In this document: in pieces, positions 32,557 through 43,937 of the stretch | Layout: every line of letters starts with the position of its first letter | How positions within the stretch are numbered: position 1 is the stretch's first letter | DNA from: Sphaeroforma sirkka | Taxonomy: Eukaryota; Opisthokonta; Ichthyosporea; Ichthyophonida | Length of the DNA stretch: 50,283 nt | Assembly (NCBI GenBank): GCA_001586965.3 | Contig: LUCW03000478.1 | Coordinates: forward strand, 2,501-52,783 | Reading direction: 5' to 3' | The notes under the pieces: model-generated | Database searches by the model: none | The model's input: only the letters and a program-made list of their open reading frames with translations | Told to the model about the DNA's origin: nothing | Made by a program: the position numbers and the translations under genes

Positions 32557-34379
32557 AGACAATATATCCCCCCTCAACACATTTATTCGTAAAAAATAGA
32601 TATAGCCGAAGGCTCTTTAATTTAAATTTAAGCAAGTTTTGCACGATAAGGTCACTAAATGTACATTGTGGTCATAATACAAGTACTTAGATTTATTTGA
32701 TTATTTTAGGTTTATGACAAGTTTTACAGTTTATCAGAATAATCTGATAAACTGGGTTTTAGGGTTTTGCTAGTTTTACAGCACATGACTAATGACTCAT
32801 TCAAGAGTCAGTCATTCTAGGATTACTGTTTATAATTACTAATAAATGAACAACATCCCTCTCCCTGAGGAGGGAGAACGTCGAGATACTGTTATCTCGC
32901 GTATACTTACTACATTTTTAACTTACAATAGAAGTTGTTAGTTTATTAGTAACTACAGAGAAAGCATGAAGAAAGAATCTACTAATATGAGTGAAACCGA
33001 AGAGCGAACATTCCAATCAAGCAGAACATTAGCCAGGGTCAACAAGGAAGGTCTCAAGACGATCAAATGACGAAATCAGACAATCAGTCAGAATCCACAG
33101 ATAAGTAGTCATGTGTGAGTACAGGTAGAAAGGTTGTTTTCAGTGTGAGACAAATACAAATCGAATTGCAAGTTAATGAGCTTAAATTGTATTTAAGAAG
33201 TTGTTAAAAGAAAGTTCTTTAGGATCCACAGTAGTAGAGATGGGAGATGTACATGGTTAGTACCGACTCGGTTAGTACTATGACGCAAAGAATCAGCGGC
33301 ATACTAGATTATTTTACAAAGTTTTAAGAATGGGAAAGGTAAAAGACACAACGATAAATAGATATTAGACAACACGTCAAAAGACTATATAGCGGGTCCT
33401 AAGAACGTGAGCAGATCGATGACTTAAGTAATAGGAAATGGAATGGCAAGACATGTGCATCTAATGGCATCTATACACAACTAAGTAGGAGTTAGGATTC
33501 TAAAAGGGTTATTTATTGGGATTATGACTTATAAACGAATACACCGGTGTGTTTATTTAGAATAGTTTACTTAAGATCTGGCTACGATAAATACCGACAA
33601 AGTAAAGAAGAGATAACTATCTAGGTGAAGCCAATTACGATCAGAATTGCATATAGGATGAATTAGATAAATTAGATCGACGGAAGAGATATAAGGAAGC
33701 ATACAGAGACACTAGTAAGCACCTGTGAGTTATTAGGAGCATATAAGGGTGGGGGCGCACATAACACGAATGATACAAGTAAATACAAGGTTAAATTGTG
33801 AAAATGATATGCGAACACACTCAAATCACTAGAACTTCCAGATAAATCAGGTCAACGGAGAGGATCAACAGTATGCACAGAAGGTGTGGTTGACGGCAGC
33901 ATAGTTTAGGAGTGCAATAACGAGCAATCGTTCTTAGATCGAGAAGCATATTCCAACAACCGCAACAGCACATGACAAGGACATCACGGGTAAGAAGAGT
34001 AAAAGAGGAGCGATGAGGGAAGTTCCCAACAGGGTCCTGCGAATAGGCCGTCATTAGGCTGGAGCAAGAGCAGACGAGGAGTAGAACAAGAAGTGGCTCC
34101 GACTAATGAGGCACTCCACCATATGTTATTGTGGGATGAAGAGTAAGACAGCTGGTAGTGTTAGAGTAGATAGACTATCCACACTACTGATGTTAGAGTA
34201 GGAAATGAAACAGTCACGAGGGAACCCACGAGTTCCTCGGAGATCAATGTCGAGACGTTATGTGCTTGAAGGATGAAATTTAATAGAAAATGGATATTTA
34301 TATTCAGTACTCTATCAATTCATTCGCACACATTTCTAGTTCTCCATTGACAAACAACTCACCAACCATGTCCTACCCC
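32557..34379. other. 1.8-kb stretch with no gene seen
   Basis: The sequence is purine-rich on the plus strand with stops in all frames. It lies just upstream of the gag region of element A and could include that element's leader or 5' LTR. No second copy is present in the window to prove an LTR. Confidence 0.4.
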
Positions 34380-35351
34380 GCCAAAGTCGTAGACAGCAAC
34401 TCTTGAATCCTGAGCGCCGCAAGGAAGATGATATCGACCGACGTGGAACTAAACGTCGTCAGTCCCATACGGAACGCTCCGCTCCGCACTAAGGTCATGC
34501 TCTGGAGGGGCAACAACAGACACATCTTTGGGCTCCACACCTTATTTCCGCGGACGACAAGCAGCCACCAACAGCAAACAAAGATGGACCTGCACAATCT
34601 GACGAGGATGTCATATTCGAGGGTGAGACCAAGGAAGTGCCCGACCTGCGTGCGGACAGCAGTCAGACTTTTATTGGTGAACAGGTAGCCAGTGAAGGGC
34701 TGTCCCCTCGTTCGTCTCCGGATACTCCAGGGGCCTTATTTCCCAGTGATGACCCACCACGCCTCCTACCTAACAAGCGGAAGCGTCACCGGAACCGTAC
34801 CAATAACAAGGGAACGGCACGGGAACAATCGTCTGCTCAGAAACTCACGGAGCTGATGACACAACAGTAGTCGCTCTTTGAAAAATACGAACAGAGGTTA
34901 CAGCGCATAAACGCCGGACGAACTATAATAGGGCCGGCCGCTAAGGAGAGTTCTTCTGACGCACACAAACGGGTACAGGCAGTACCAGAGGACGAAGACA
35001 ACCCTACCTTCCGAATCCAAGGCTGTAAGCGTCCGTACCATGAATTCGGGTACAAATCACCAGGGTCACAGGACAGTTCAACTGGGGAGGATGATACTCT
35101 GTCTGCCAGTGAGAGCACACCAACTTTTCAGAGTTTGCACATGAACAAGTATTAGCCAGACAGAACCCTCATGGTATGGAGGCGGTGAAGAATAGACAGA
35201 ATCGATTAAGTACGAACCTGCGCCAACAACAGCAACGCCAGTGGGGCGAGAAAGAAGCGCCCAGTGAATATGTACAGATACTTAAACGACAAGAGAAGGA
35301 GACACCAGTGCCTCCGCCTACACCGGCTAGTATCGAGAAAAGCCGACAGGC
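34380..35351 (+). mobile_element. Element A gag region, first part
   Basis: Polar, Pro/Ser/Arg-rich coding-like sequence (for example 'SSPDTPGALFPSDDPPRLLP' near 34715) runs up to the insertion point of element C. There is no recognisable capsid motif; the assignment rests on its position before the rest of element A and on the target duplication at the insertion. Confidence 0.55.
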
Positions 35352-35531
35352 TGTAGTAAACACATCAAAATACGATACTAAAACCTACTGAGTCTCCCTG
35401 AGGCTCAGTGCGGTGTATTTATTCTTATATTTGATTGTCTATGTGGTCTACAAATAATTCACCTCGTGTGAATTAATTGTAAACTAATTCTAACTCCACA
35501 CTGATAGTGGTTTAAGGGGACTTTTACTACA
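35352..35531 (-). repeat. Element C LTR, left copy (3' LTR)
   Basis: It begins TGTAGTAAAC and ends TTTACTACA, giving a 9-base terminal inverted repeat. It is about 97% alike to 37775-37954. The adjacent CTCCCCTCAAGC at 35532 is the complement of a polypurine tract. Confidence 0.8.
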
Positions 35532-35890
35532 CTCCCCTCAAGCTCAAGCGTCACCAGTGATTGAAGAGCTTCAAAATAAATGACCTCTTAAACTATCGAA
35601 AATTAAACATATAAAACTAGTAGTGTAAATTAAACAAAATATATATAGATATAAACTAGTGAAATCCTTCTGCTGAGTAAGTTCGTGCCTTGGAAACTGG
35701 TCTTTTGAACCATCCCGGCTGTGCTGGTATATTTTTCCCCCCCCAAAAAAAAGCTAGGGTATCCGCTGGTATGTTTCATCCCCCCCATAAGCTAGGGTAT
35801 CCGCTGGAGTTATACTCGCCTATAAGCTCGAGTTGTGGAATCGTCGTTCGCCTCTACACCGTGGTGAAACCTCACGAGGAGAGACAAACT
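35532..35890. other. Interior of element C next to its 3' LTR
   Basis: AT-rich sequence directly inside the left LTR, followed by a short local repeat around 35745-35815 (two copies of AAGCTAGGGTATCCGCTGG). No coding part was recognised. Confidence 0.5.
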
Positions 35891-36256
35891 CCGATCCGGA
35901 AGTAGATGATAGGAGACCACGCCTACCGACACACACATTGCTTCCATACTGGCACACCCAGACGATATCGAACAGGGTGAGTTGGAAGAGGATGCAACGT
36001 GGGAAACCATAGGCAGCGATCAGGAATAGGACGTGAGGGTGTCGGATGCAGATGCAACTTTAGTTTTCCCGTCTAGCACACCTGTGATACTATCGATTAA
36101 AGATCTATTACTTTCAATGGACAATCGAGTATTCATATCTATCCTGATTAACGGTAAGACATGCAGGGCGTTAGTGGGATCTGCGGCAAACAGAAGTTGC
36201 ATTGATTCGACATCCGCACACGACTGGGGATTGCAAATTAAGTCGGCTCCGGTTTT
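35891..36256 (+). mobile_element. gag-protease fragment of an element A relative, lying inside element C
   Basis: The plus strand reads 'VSDADATLVFPSSTPV' and 'FISILINGKTCRALVGSAAN'. It parallels the element A protease region at 39822-40079 ('VSESDRSFIFVTTIG', 'VYIQVKINGCTFEALIDTG') at moderate divergence. This is a single fossil fragment of a sister copy, cut off at an inverted piece of the element C LTR. Confidence 0.7.
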
Positions 36257-36332
36257 TAAGAATAAATACACCGCACTGAGCCTCAGGGAGACTCAGTAGG
36301 TTGCAGTATCGTATTTTGATGTGTTTACTATA
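36257..36332 (+). repeat. Inverted, truncated copy of the element C LTR
   Basis: About 76 bases match the reverse complement of the outer part of the 180-bp LTR (TAAGAATAAATACACCGCAC and onward, ending GTGTTTACTA). It is opposite in orientation to the two bounding LTRs. Confidence 0.85.
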
Positions 36333-36613
36333 TGATTACATCGGTTTTGAAGTTGAAAACCAAAAACAAATTCCCTATTCAAACCAACTTGAGTGTATTT
36401 GCACGTTGCCTGACAAGTGCTGTCTACTCTTGCAGGTACTATTTCTTCTGTTCCTTGCAAGAGTCTGCTGCATCTTGACGATCCGCCTTATACGTCGACG
36501 ATAACGTTCTCGCTCTCCTTAGTTTTCACCAACAATCATTCAACCGTACCATGCTACTTGCTGGTCCCACGGCTAATTCACTTACGTTGACTTCCTCTAA
36601 AATGAAAATTCAA

Positions 36614-36671
<58 letters not shown>

Positions 36672-37774
36672 ACATACTTTAGCTTTTAACATCGGTTAAT
36701 ATGTCTGCTAGTTGTGTTGGTCGTTGGTTCAATACTCTCCGTGGTATATATTTTTTCTTTTTCCATGCTTTCGTGACCATCGAAGTTCGCGCATGCAACG
36801 ATGGCCAAACATTCGACTCGGATATATTTTCGAAAAATCGATCTTCTAACCATGCCAGTCTTTTCGTCTAGTCAATTGATTGCCAAAACTTGCTCCAGTA
36901 GTTGATATTTGCTGAAAATACGAGTTGAAATCGTATTCTTTCTGTCTCAGTTCCTCCCAAACTGTGCCTAGCTCCTCTTCTGCATTGCTACCTGTCTCAC
37001 GCGCGCTTAATTCACTCGTTTCCATTCTACGTCGTCTGACACTGTCGACTCTACATTGCTACCTGCTTTTCTTGATCACCTCTATCTACCCATTGTCGTC
37101 GCTGTACTCGCCCACACCTATGAAAATCTGCCATATCGACCTTCTCTACGCCAAATTACGTTCTTCTATACCCCTAACTGCGATACAGCATCATGTTCGT
37201 GTTGTGCGGACTGACTAGGCCAGTCAAAACATTGTTCAAATGTCCTATGTGCTGCTAATTAGTCAGAGGGAGGCCTTGATTGCCAACGACGGCCTGAAAA
37301 GTCGCATTGGAATTGAAGTATTTGGATTTTCGGACCGAAGATGGATTAAAAAATCAAAAGAAGAATGAATGGTTATAGGGAAATGGTCGGATGACTAATT
37401 GTTCTATAAAAAGATAAAAATAAAAATGCTCATCAGATAAATAAATTGGGCACCTGTTGATTTCTGCATATATTACTAATCACTCCAATTCGCTCTAGAT
37501 TTAAAATAATTTTAAAAATCTGCATAAAATATAAATATATATATATATGTAAATCACGCAAGCGTATCAAACCGAGCAAAACGGAACGTGGGGGCTTCTT
37601 TTCACTTATCTGTGCTCGGAAGACTTTGCTCCTGTCGAATTTGCAAGCTCCTTTCAGCTATCCGGTTCTGAGGGAGATCAACTCCTGTAATTTGTCAATA
37701 AACCGAATTTCTCCGTCCACTATTATCCTTGAAATAAAATCGAATTATACACCTAAAGTAACTAGTCGTAAAAA
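36333..37774. other. Remaining interior of element C
   Basis: No open frame of clear retroelement type, apart from the short copia-like minus-strand peptide near 36690-36790. An AT tract lies at 36615-36667 and a shorter one near 37535-37548. Confidence 0.5.
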
Positions 37775-37954
37775 TGTAGTAAACACGTCAAAATACGATA
37801 CTAAAACCTACTGAGTCTCCCTGAGGCTCAGTGCGGTGTATTTATTCTTATATTTGATTGTCTACGTGGTCTACAAATAATTCACCTCGTGTGAATTAAT
37901 TGTAAACTAATTCTAACTTCACACAGAAAGTGGTTTAAGGGGTCTTTTACTACA
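37775..37954 (-). repeat. Element C LTR, right copy (5' LTR)
   Basis: The same 180-bp sequence as 35352-35531, in the same orientation, starting TGTAGTAAAC and ending TTTACTACA. AGGC follows at 37955-37958. Confidence 0.8.
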
Positions 37955-38151
37955 AGGCGCTACACGCACGGATACTACATTTAAGTGACGAGCTATGCCA
38001 AGCAATTAAAGAGAATAACACGGCTCGAGCTGAAGCTCTTCGGGGCGTGATTGAGACACTTCGAGCTACATTAGAGTCCCGACCGGTAGAGAAGCGTCCC
38101 GTACCTTCACCACGTCCGTGGCCTGATTGGCCGTCGAACAGATACTACCTA
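37955..38151 (+). mobile_element. Element A gag region, middle part
   Basis: Coding-like plus-strand sequence (for example 'LCQAIKENNTARAEALRGVI') lies between the right LTR of element C and the solo LTR. It is rich in Glu, Arg and Leu like a capsid helix segment, and ends Pro-rich. Confidence 0.6.
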
Positions 38152-38749
38152 TGTAAACTTCGATGGAAATTACTAGGTTTCAAACTATATTGAACTAAAA
38201 TACAATTTAGTCAGTTAGGATTTAGCAGTGGTAGCTTGTGTAAGAATGATCGGGACTGCCTCTTGTTAAGAGCCTAAATATCCTCGATCACACAGGGCGT
38301 ACCTCTAGCTGTTCTTTATTGAATAATTTTCACTAGAAGTATTAAGTGTTCATGACCACATGCCTAATTTTTAGATAGACATAATAGCGTAAGTCACGTT
38401 AATACATTAGCTGATATAAATAAAGTTCCATCTGAAGAAAAGTTAAAAAAAAAGAAAAAAGACTTATTGGATTTTGGAGATTGGCGGGAGGACCAAAATC
38501 TATAAGTAGTAGTTCGGAGACTGTAAAATTTAGTTTATAATATCCTACATCTACTAATGTCTCAAATAGGTCCAAGTAGATGAGTCATACCAAATACTCA
38601 GGCTATTGGAGCCATCAAAGTGAATTTAGAACACTTTGGAAATATTGGAAAAAGAGCTTGTATTAAATTATTTAAAATACAAATAAAAACCAATGTATTA
38701 TCTCAATTGATCTTGATATTTTAGACTGACCGGAGGCCGTATTTCTACA
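38152..38749 (-). mobile_element. Solo LTR of the element B family, inserted into element A gag
   Basis: About 598 bp with TG...CA ends (TGTAAACTTCG on the plus strand, TTTCTACA at the end). CCTA flanks both sides (38148-38151 and 38750-38753) as a target duplication. It is about 97% alike to the LTR at 43343-43937, by my hand count of about 15 differences. With its own target duplication and no internal region, it is the remnant of a full insertion lost by LTR-LTR recombination. Confidence 0.85.
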
Positions 38750-39260
38750 CCTACATGATATTATGGAACGGGACACAAGAGGGGCTCTCCTCGAGGCGTT
38801 CAAGAACGCGCAAATCGCAGGGCTGGACGAGAGTTGGAACCTTACATGGTTTCATAAGGTACTATCTTACTTCAAGGCGGAGAAGTCAACACTGGACTAC
38901 ATCCGCGACAATTCTGAACGGTTGAAGACATGCACACCTCAGCTACAGATTGAACAGATCTGTTCACACGAAACACAAGCCACTGTAGATCCCGCGTTTC
39001 GCAAGTTAGCCAAGGGCCAAAGTCGGAACATGCACACTCCTCTTATGGAACAAATGACACAGCTCATGGAGAACCACAGGAGGGCACGTGAACGGTGCCA
39101 GACAGATGCCGACTTCCAACAGAATTTAGTGAACCACTGCATTGTACAATTGTTAGAAGAAGCTCTCAACGGCCGTACGTATGAACGTACTCTACAGTTG
39201 CATCCCAAATGGCAACTGATGGAGACACACGAGCTTATACAGCTGTTGAGCCGTGACATT
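38750..39260 (+). mobile_element. Element A gag region, capsid-like part
   Basis: A long open piece (from 38763) with helical, capsid-like composition ('LKTCTPQLQIEQICSHETQ', 'MTQLMENHRRARERC'). It continues the gag after the solo LTR. Confidence 0.65.
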
Positions 39261-39820
39261 TAGGATGCACAACAACGTACGACAGCACGTTTCCAGGGTC
39301 GCAACAACCGCGAGGGCCCGACGACCAATGGAAGTCGCGACCACACCAATAGCCGCCCCAACCTACAGACGAGTAGACGACAAATACAGAATTGGACTCA
39401 ACGGCCCCAACCTACGGTACCAACGACTTGTGCGGGGTGCCAGGCACAGGCGCCACCAGGTGGTAGGCACATCCCACGGTGTCATCATTTCAGGGCGTCG
39501 CAAGCGGTGAGCGCGGAGGGTCGGGCAAGGCTATACGACAACAACCGACCTTTGAGGGACGTACAATCGGTACACGGACCGTCCACAACATTAACCGCAG
39601 GACAGGGGCAGAATACATCCCAGATTAGAGACGTAGTCACAATACGTCCGACGCCTCAAGTACAGGTGAATGCGATTACACAGGACGAAGACTTGGCTCT
39701 ACCATCGGAAGCTACAGAGATTCATATCAACACGATTCTTCACGAAGACTTCGAGCACATGACGTCAACACCAAACCACGCCTATGAGACGTGGGAGTCG
39801 GTAGCCGATCATGCATGAGA
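39261..39820 (+). mobile_element. Element A nucleocapsid-like region
   Basis: Basic, Pro/Arg-rich sequence. A Cys/His cluster near 39430-39485 (CAGCQAQAPPGGRHIPRC) may be an atypical zinc knuckle. An acidic stretch then leads to the protease. Confidence 0.45.
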
Positions 39821-39821
39821 G

Positions 39822-40079
39822 GTGAGGGTGTCTGAGTCGGATAGGAGCTTCATATTTGTTACCACGATTGGAGAAGTGATGGAAATACAAGACCCATTGC
39901 TGACGTCAGACAACCGAGTCTATATTCAAGTAAAAATCAACGGATGTACGTTCGAAGCCTTGATAGACACGGGAGCAAATAGAAGTTGTATCTTACAGAC
40001 ATCCGCAGACCTCCTTGGCCGACCAATAACTCCGGCACCACCTGGGTCATTTATATATTTAGCTGACAAGGCGGGGTGA
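39822..40079 (+). mobile_element. Element A aspartic protease
   Basis: 'FEALIDTGANRSCI' holds the DTG active-site motif of retropepsins. It lies between the gag and RT regions. Confidence 0.75.
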
Positions 40080-40103
40080 ACTCCTTGACTGGGGACGACG
40101 GAA

Positions 40104-41130
40104 GTGGTACCTATGAGGTACGGCACCAGAATTATCGACGGTTCATTAGAATTGATGAACTTGCCGACGGGTATAGATGTCATAGTGGGGCAAGATATGT
40201 TGAAAGGCTTGGGCCTATACATAGGTGATATCCGATCGCCACTTGCACCAATAGACCCCACAGAACTAGATGAGCTCCTCGAACCCATACCACGCCGACA
40301 AGCACCTAACACGACGGAACCCGTCGATGTACACCAACGGTTGGCACAGGATTTGGACAACGCGCGCTGTCGTCTGGAAGGGAGTGAGGTAACCATTCCA
40401 GTAACCCATGAACAAGCGTTGCAGATGCGGAGATCGACGCGTAACTTCGTATCCGATCGATGGCTCCCCTATGTGGATGAACAAATGAAGAAGTGGTTGA
40501 CGGATTTAGTGATTACGAAACGAACGACACCAACGACTGTTAATCTTCCTCTCCTTGCGGTACCGACATTCGATGCGGAAGGCAACGTCAAGAAGGTACG
40601 CGTGTGTTTAGATATGCGTGCCGTTAACGAGCTTATTCCTGGTGACCAATTCCTGATCCCCAAGGTCAACGAACTCATATCTCGCCTCAAGAGTAAGAAG
40701 TACTACACGACGCTGGACATATCGGCTGCATACCACAGGCTGCCCATCCATCCAGACTCACAATACTTATTTAGTTTTACACACGAACGATATCAGTACT
40801 CGTTCACATCAGCACCGTTCGGTCTTCATGTACTCACGCAGCAGTTCCAACGTACCTTGAAGTACGATACTTGATGGCTTACCGGTTCAACACTATATCG
40901 ATGACATAGTTATCGCCAGTGACGATTATGACGAACACGTTAGGACGGTGCACATACCACAGTTTTAAGCTTAACCCTGCCAAGTGCCACTTCGCTATTT
41001 TCGAAGTCATGATCCTAGGGAAGAAAGTATCGGCACAAGGCATTGATATTGACCATGAAAAGCAGGCCAAGCTGATCGACTGGCCCACACCACTACGGTA
41101 CAAAGATATAGCCTCGGCGTTGGGTTTAGC
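40104..41130 (+). mobile_element. Element A reverse transcriptase
   Basis: Ty3-type RT blocks in order: 'KKVRVCLDMRAVNELI', 'YYTTLDISAAYHRLPIHPDS', 'SFTSAPFGLHV' and 'YIDDIVIASDD' (the YxDD catalytic motif, near 40895), then 'ALGLANYLH'. It is broken in places. Confidence 0.85.
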
Positions 41131-41279
41131 AAATTACCTCCACACGAACATCTGCCTAATTTCGCGAACACGGTTGCACCCTTGCGCGAATTTTGCAAAC
41201 TCAAACCAAAGGAGTTGATAGGTGATCGTTGGGAGGAGAGACATGCACAGGCGTGGTAGGCAATGAAGGACGCAGTGGT

Positions 41280-41727
41280 TAATGCTGTGGCGTTACACTT
41301 TCCGGTCGACGGCATTCCTTTGAACTTGGAAACCGACGCTAGCGATTACGGTTTGGGGGGGAGCGCTATTCCAATGGGTCGACGGTAAGAAACATTACTT
41401 AATGTTCTTTAGTAAGACTCTGAACCATGCGCAACAGAACTACGTCACACCTATGAAGGAGTTACTGGCATTGGTATATGGACTGACACATTTCAGGGAA
41501 TACTTGGATGGGCAACGGTTTACGGTCTTCACGGACCACAAGGCCCTTGTGTATATGACCACACAGCTCAAGCTATGCTTCAGAGATGGCATCATATCAT
41601 CGCGCCATTCAACTTCACCATATTGCATATACCAGGAGAGACAAGTGTGCTCCTGGACATGTTAAGTAGAGTACACGAGGGGACAGCGGAGCAGGACGAA
41701 CTCGAAATAATGTATACAGACTGCTGG
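41280..41727 (+). mobile_element. Element A RNase H
   Basis: 'LETDASDYGLG' holds the first catalytic Asp. 'FFSKTLNHAQQNYVTPMKEL', 'FTVFTDHKALVYM' and 'HIPGETSVLLDMLSR' follow, as in Ty3/gypsy RNase H. Confidence 0.8.
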
Positions 41728-42190
41728 CAGTTATTCCCTAGTTACTTTGAACATGCGCAACAACACTTCGGACTGAATGACATAGATGTATTTGCGGACC
41801 CAACCAACGCTCAGCTTCCTCGGTTCTGGACAAAGGATGATGGGGAAGGAGCGTTTGCCCACGACTGGTCGATAGTCGATGGACGGATGAACTCGCCTTG
41901 GGAACAGATACACAGGATGTTACGCAAGATACGAGCCGACAGCGCACGGGCCACAGTATGTCTACCATGGATACCAAGAACATCATGGTTCGACCTGTTC
42001 AAGCAGATATTGCAGACAGAACCAGTGCTGGTACCACTGACACCACACACGTTCCTCAAGTACGCTAAGTACGCATGTGGGAAGACACCATGGAGTCATA
42101 CCGTAGTAGCACGGGTGGGTCCTCCCAATGGGTTCAAACTGGACCCGCTGTTTTCACAGCGACTTGGATATGCAGAACCAAAGCATACAA
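41728..42190 (+). mobile_element. Element A extra block between RNase H and integrase, DIRS methylase-like
   Basis: About 150 residues carry 'IDVFADPTNAQLPRFWTK', 'FAHDWS', 'MNSPWEQIHRMLRKI' and 'ATVCLPWIPRTSWFDLF'. The D-x-F-A..N, (D)AF, PW.. and PW spacing resembles the segment after RNase H in DIRS/Ngaro elements, described there as adenine-methylase-like. The first part has the same layout as the block in element B. Ty3 elements usually pass straight from RNase H to integrase. Confidence 0.6.
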
Positions 42191-42359
42191 AATATGTCAT
42201 GTGCTTAGACACAGCGCGAGACACAGCGCGAGAAAGCAGAGGGTCAACCGGCGTTTGCACAAGCGAGTCCGGCGGAGAAACAGCGTCGTACGCAACTCAC
42301 GCAAGCGCAACACGAACAAGGACATCATGGGGCGGCGGACACAGTCCAACAACTTTGTC

Positions 42360-43190
42360 AGAACGGTCATGTGGCACATGTTTGGGACAGGACACACTTT
42401 GTAAAGGTTTCCACCCGATGATTAGCATCGATGCACGCTACCCGTGGGACCATATTCAAGTGGACTACATCCCGATGCCACTGGAGTCCAGACGCAAGAA
42501 CAATTATATTATTCACGTCTTGGACATCGCCACAGGCTATTATATCCTTCGAGCCACACCGGACAAGACAAAAAAAACCACGACACAGAGGCTCATAGAG
42601 ATTTTTGGCGAACATGGCTTCCCCCGTAAAATCCAAACAGACATGGGGAAGGAGTTCACCCAAGATAGTGGAGCTTCTGGTCCAAGAAGTGGGGATGCTA
42701 CATAGGGTGTCTCCACCATATCGACCCCAAGTGCTGGGCGCGGCAGAACGACGTCACAAGGAGATTACACGATCTATTCGACAATGCTGTGAGGTAGTTC
42801 CTCTTCGATGGGACGAACGCCTTCCGTTTACGATGCTATACCAGAACCTTCAGATACCCCGCCGCCATAAGAGTGCACCGTTTAGCATGTACTTTGGCCG
42901 CCGCCATGTTCCGTTCGCCGATTTCCACAGACGAGCTACCGGATTCTCAGCCGATGACGAATGACACCTGGGCACAACGATCAGACTAGTTACAGGACAC
43001 TATATTGCCGACCCTCCACCACATTACCAAGAAGTATATAGGCAAGCTTACGACGACATTTGACCGCCTGCATGCTCAACCAACGTGGGAAACAGCAGAA
43101 GCTTTTGATGATGCCAACGATATCGCGGCCTACCAAAAAGCTTTGCAGACACGGACACGTAAGCGCCAACGTGCACAGTTCTAATACTTT
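42360..43190 (+). mobile_element. Element A integrase
   Basis: 'WDHIQVDYIPMP' (first catalytic Asp), 'KIQTDMGKEFT' (second Asp) and 'RVSPPYRPQVLGAAERRHKE' (catalytic Glu) give the DDE integrase core. A C-terminal part runs to about 43190. It is broken at several points. Confidence 0.75.
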
Positions 43191-43227
43191 ATCTTCAATA
43201 TAATTTTGTTCTCGGATATCGAGCTCA

Positions 43228-43342
43228 AGCTCTGGAGCATAAACCAGCAACTCTAGCTCCCGAGTATAGACCAGCCACTCGAGCTCTTGAGTATAAAAAC
43301 AGCGACTCTAGCTCCCGAGTATGAATCAGCCACTCGAGCTCG
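43228..43342 (+). repeat. 27-bp minisatellite at the element A / element B junction
   Basis: Four units of the type AGCTCCCGAGTATAGACCAG plus CCACTCG alternate slightly, with a fifth unit begun (AGCTCG). The array ends exactly where the LTR of element B starts. Confidence 0.9.
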
Positions 43343-43937
43343 TGTAAACTTCGATGGAAATTACTAGGTTTCAAACATTATTAAACTAAAATACAATTTA
43401 GTCAGTTAGGATTTAGCAGTGGTAGCTTGTGTAAGAATGATCGGGACTGCCTCTTGTTAAGAGCCTAAATATCCTCGATCACACAGGGCGTACCTCTAGC
43501 TGTTCTTTATTGAATAATTTTCACTAGAAGTACTAAGAGTTCATGACCACTTGCCTAATTTGTAAATAGACATAATAACGTAAGTCACGTTAATACATTA
43601 GCTGATATAAATAAAGTTCCATCTGAAGAAAAGTTAAAAAAAGAAAAAGACTTATTGGATTTTGGAGATTGGCGGGAGGACCAAAATCTATAAGTAGTAG
43701 TTCGGAGATTATAAAATTTAGTTTATAATATCCTACATCTACTAATGTCTCAAATAGGTCCAAGTAGATGAGTCATACCAAATACTCAGGCTATTGGAGC
43801 CATCAAAGTGAATTTAGAACACTTTGGAAATATTGGAAAAAGAGCTTGTACTAAATTATTTAAAATACAAATAAAAACCAATGTATTATCTCAATTGATC
43901 TTGATATTTTAGACTGACCGGAGGCCGTATTTCTACA
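43343..43937 (-). repeat. 3' LTR of element B
   Basis: About 595 bp with TG...CA ends, matching 38152-38749. On the minus strand it is preceded by a G run (ACTGGGGGCTA) that may be the polypurine tract. Confidence 0.8.

Larger units (their letters stand above)
35352..37954 (-). mobile_element. Element C: LTR retrotransposon with 180-bp LTRs, inserted into element A gag
   Basis: Two direct LTR copies bound the insertion, and the 4-bp sequence AGGC flanks both outer sides (35348-35351 and 37955-37958) as a target-site duplication. Inside the left LTR a polypurine-type run, read on the minus strand as GCTTGAGGGGAG, sets the orientation. A minus-strand peptide 'RPTQLADILTD' near 36700 resembles the end of a copia RNase H. 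A Ty1/copia type is likely but not certain. The interior is short, contains foreign pieces and is broken. The LTRs differ at about 6 of 180 positions. Confidence 0.7.
34380..43200 (+). mobile_element. Element A: Ty3/gypsy-like LTR retrotransposon fossil, host of two nested insertions
   Basis: The order gag - protease - RT - RNase H - extra block - integrase on the plus strand fits Ty3/gypsy. The gag region is split into three parts (34380-35351, 37955-38151, 38750-39260) by element C and by a solo LTR. The copy is broken, with roughly ten or more breaks beyond the two insertions. Its 3' side ends in a 27-bp minisatellite and then element B, so no 3' LTR remains, and its 5' LTR was not identified. 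The insertions have LTR copies about 97% alike, so they are young, and element A is older than both. Confidence 0.8.

Noticed and set aside
38152-43937. The two 595-598-bp LTR copies as the 5' and 3' LTRs of element A
   Set aside because: The left copy has its own CCTA duplication and interrupts coding-like gag sequence. The right copy abuts a possible polypurine tract of the minus-strand element B.
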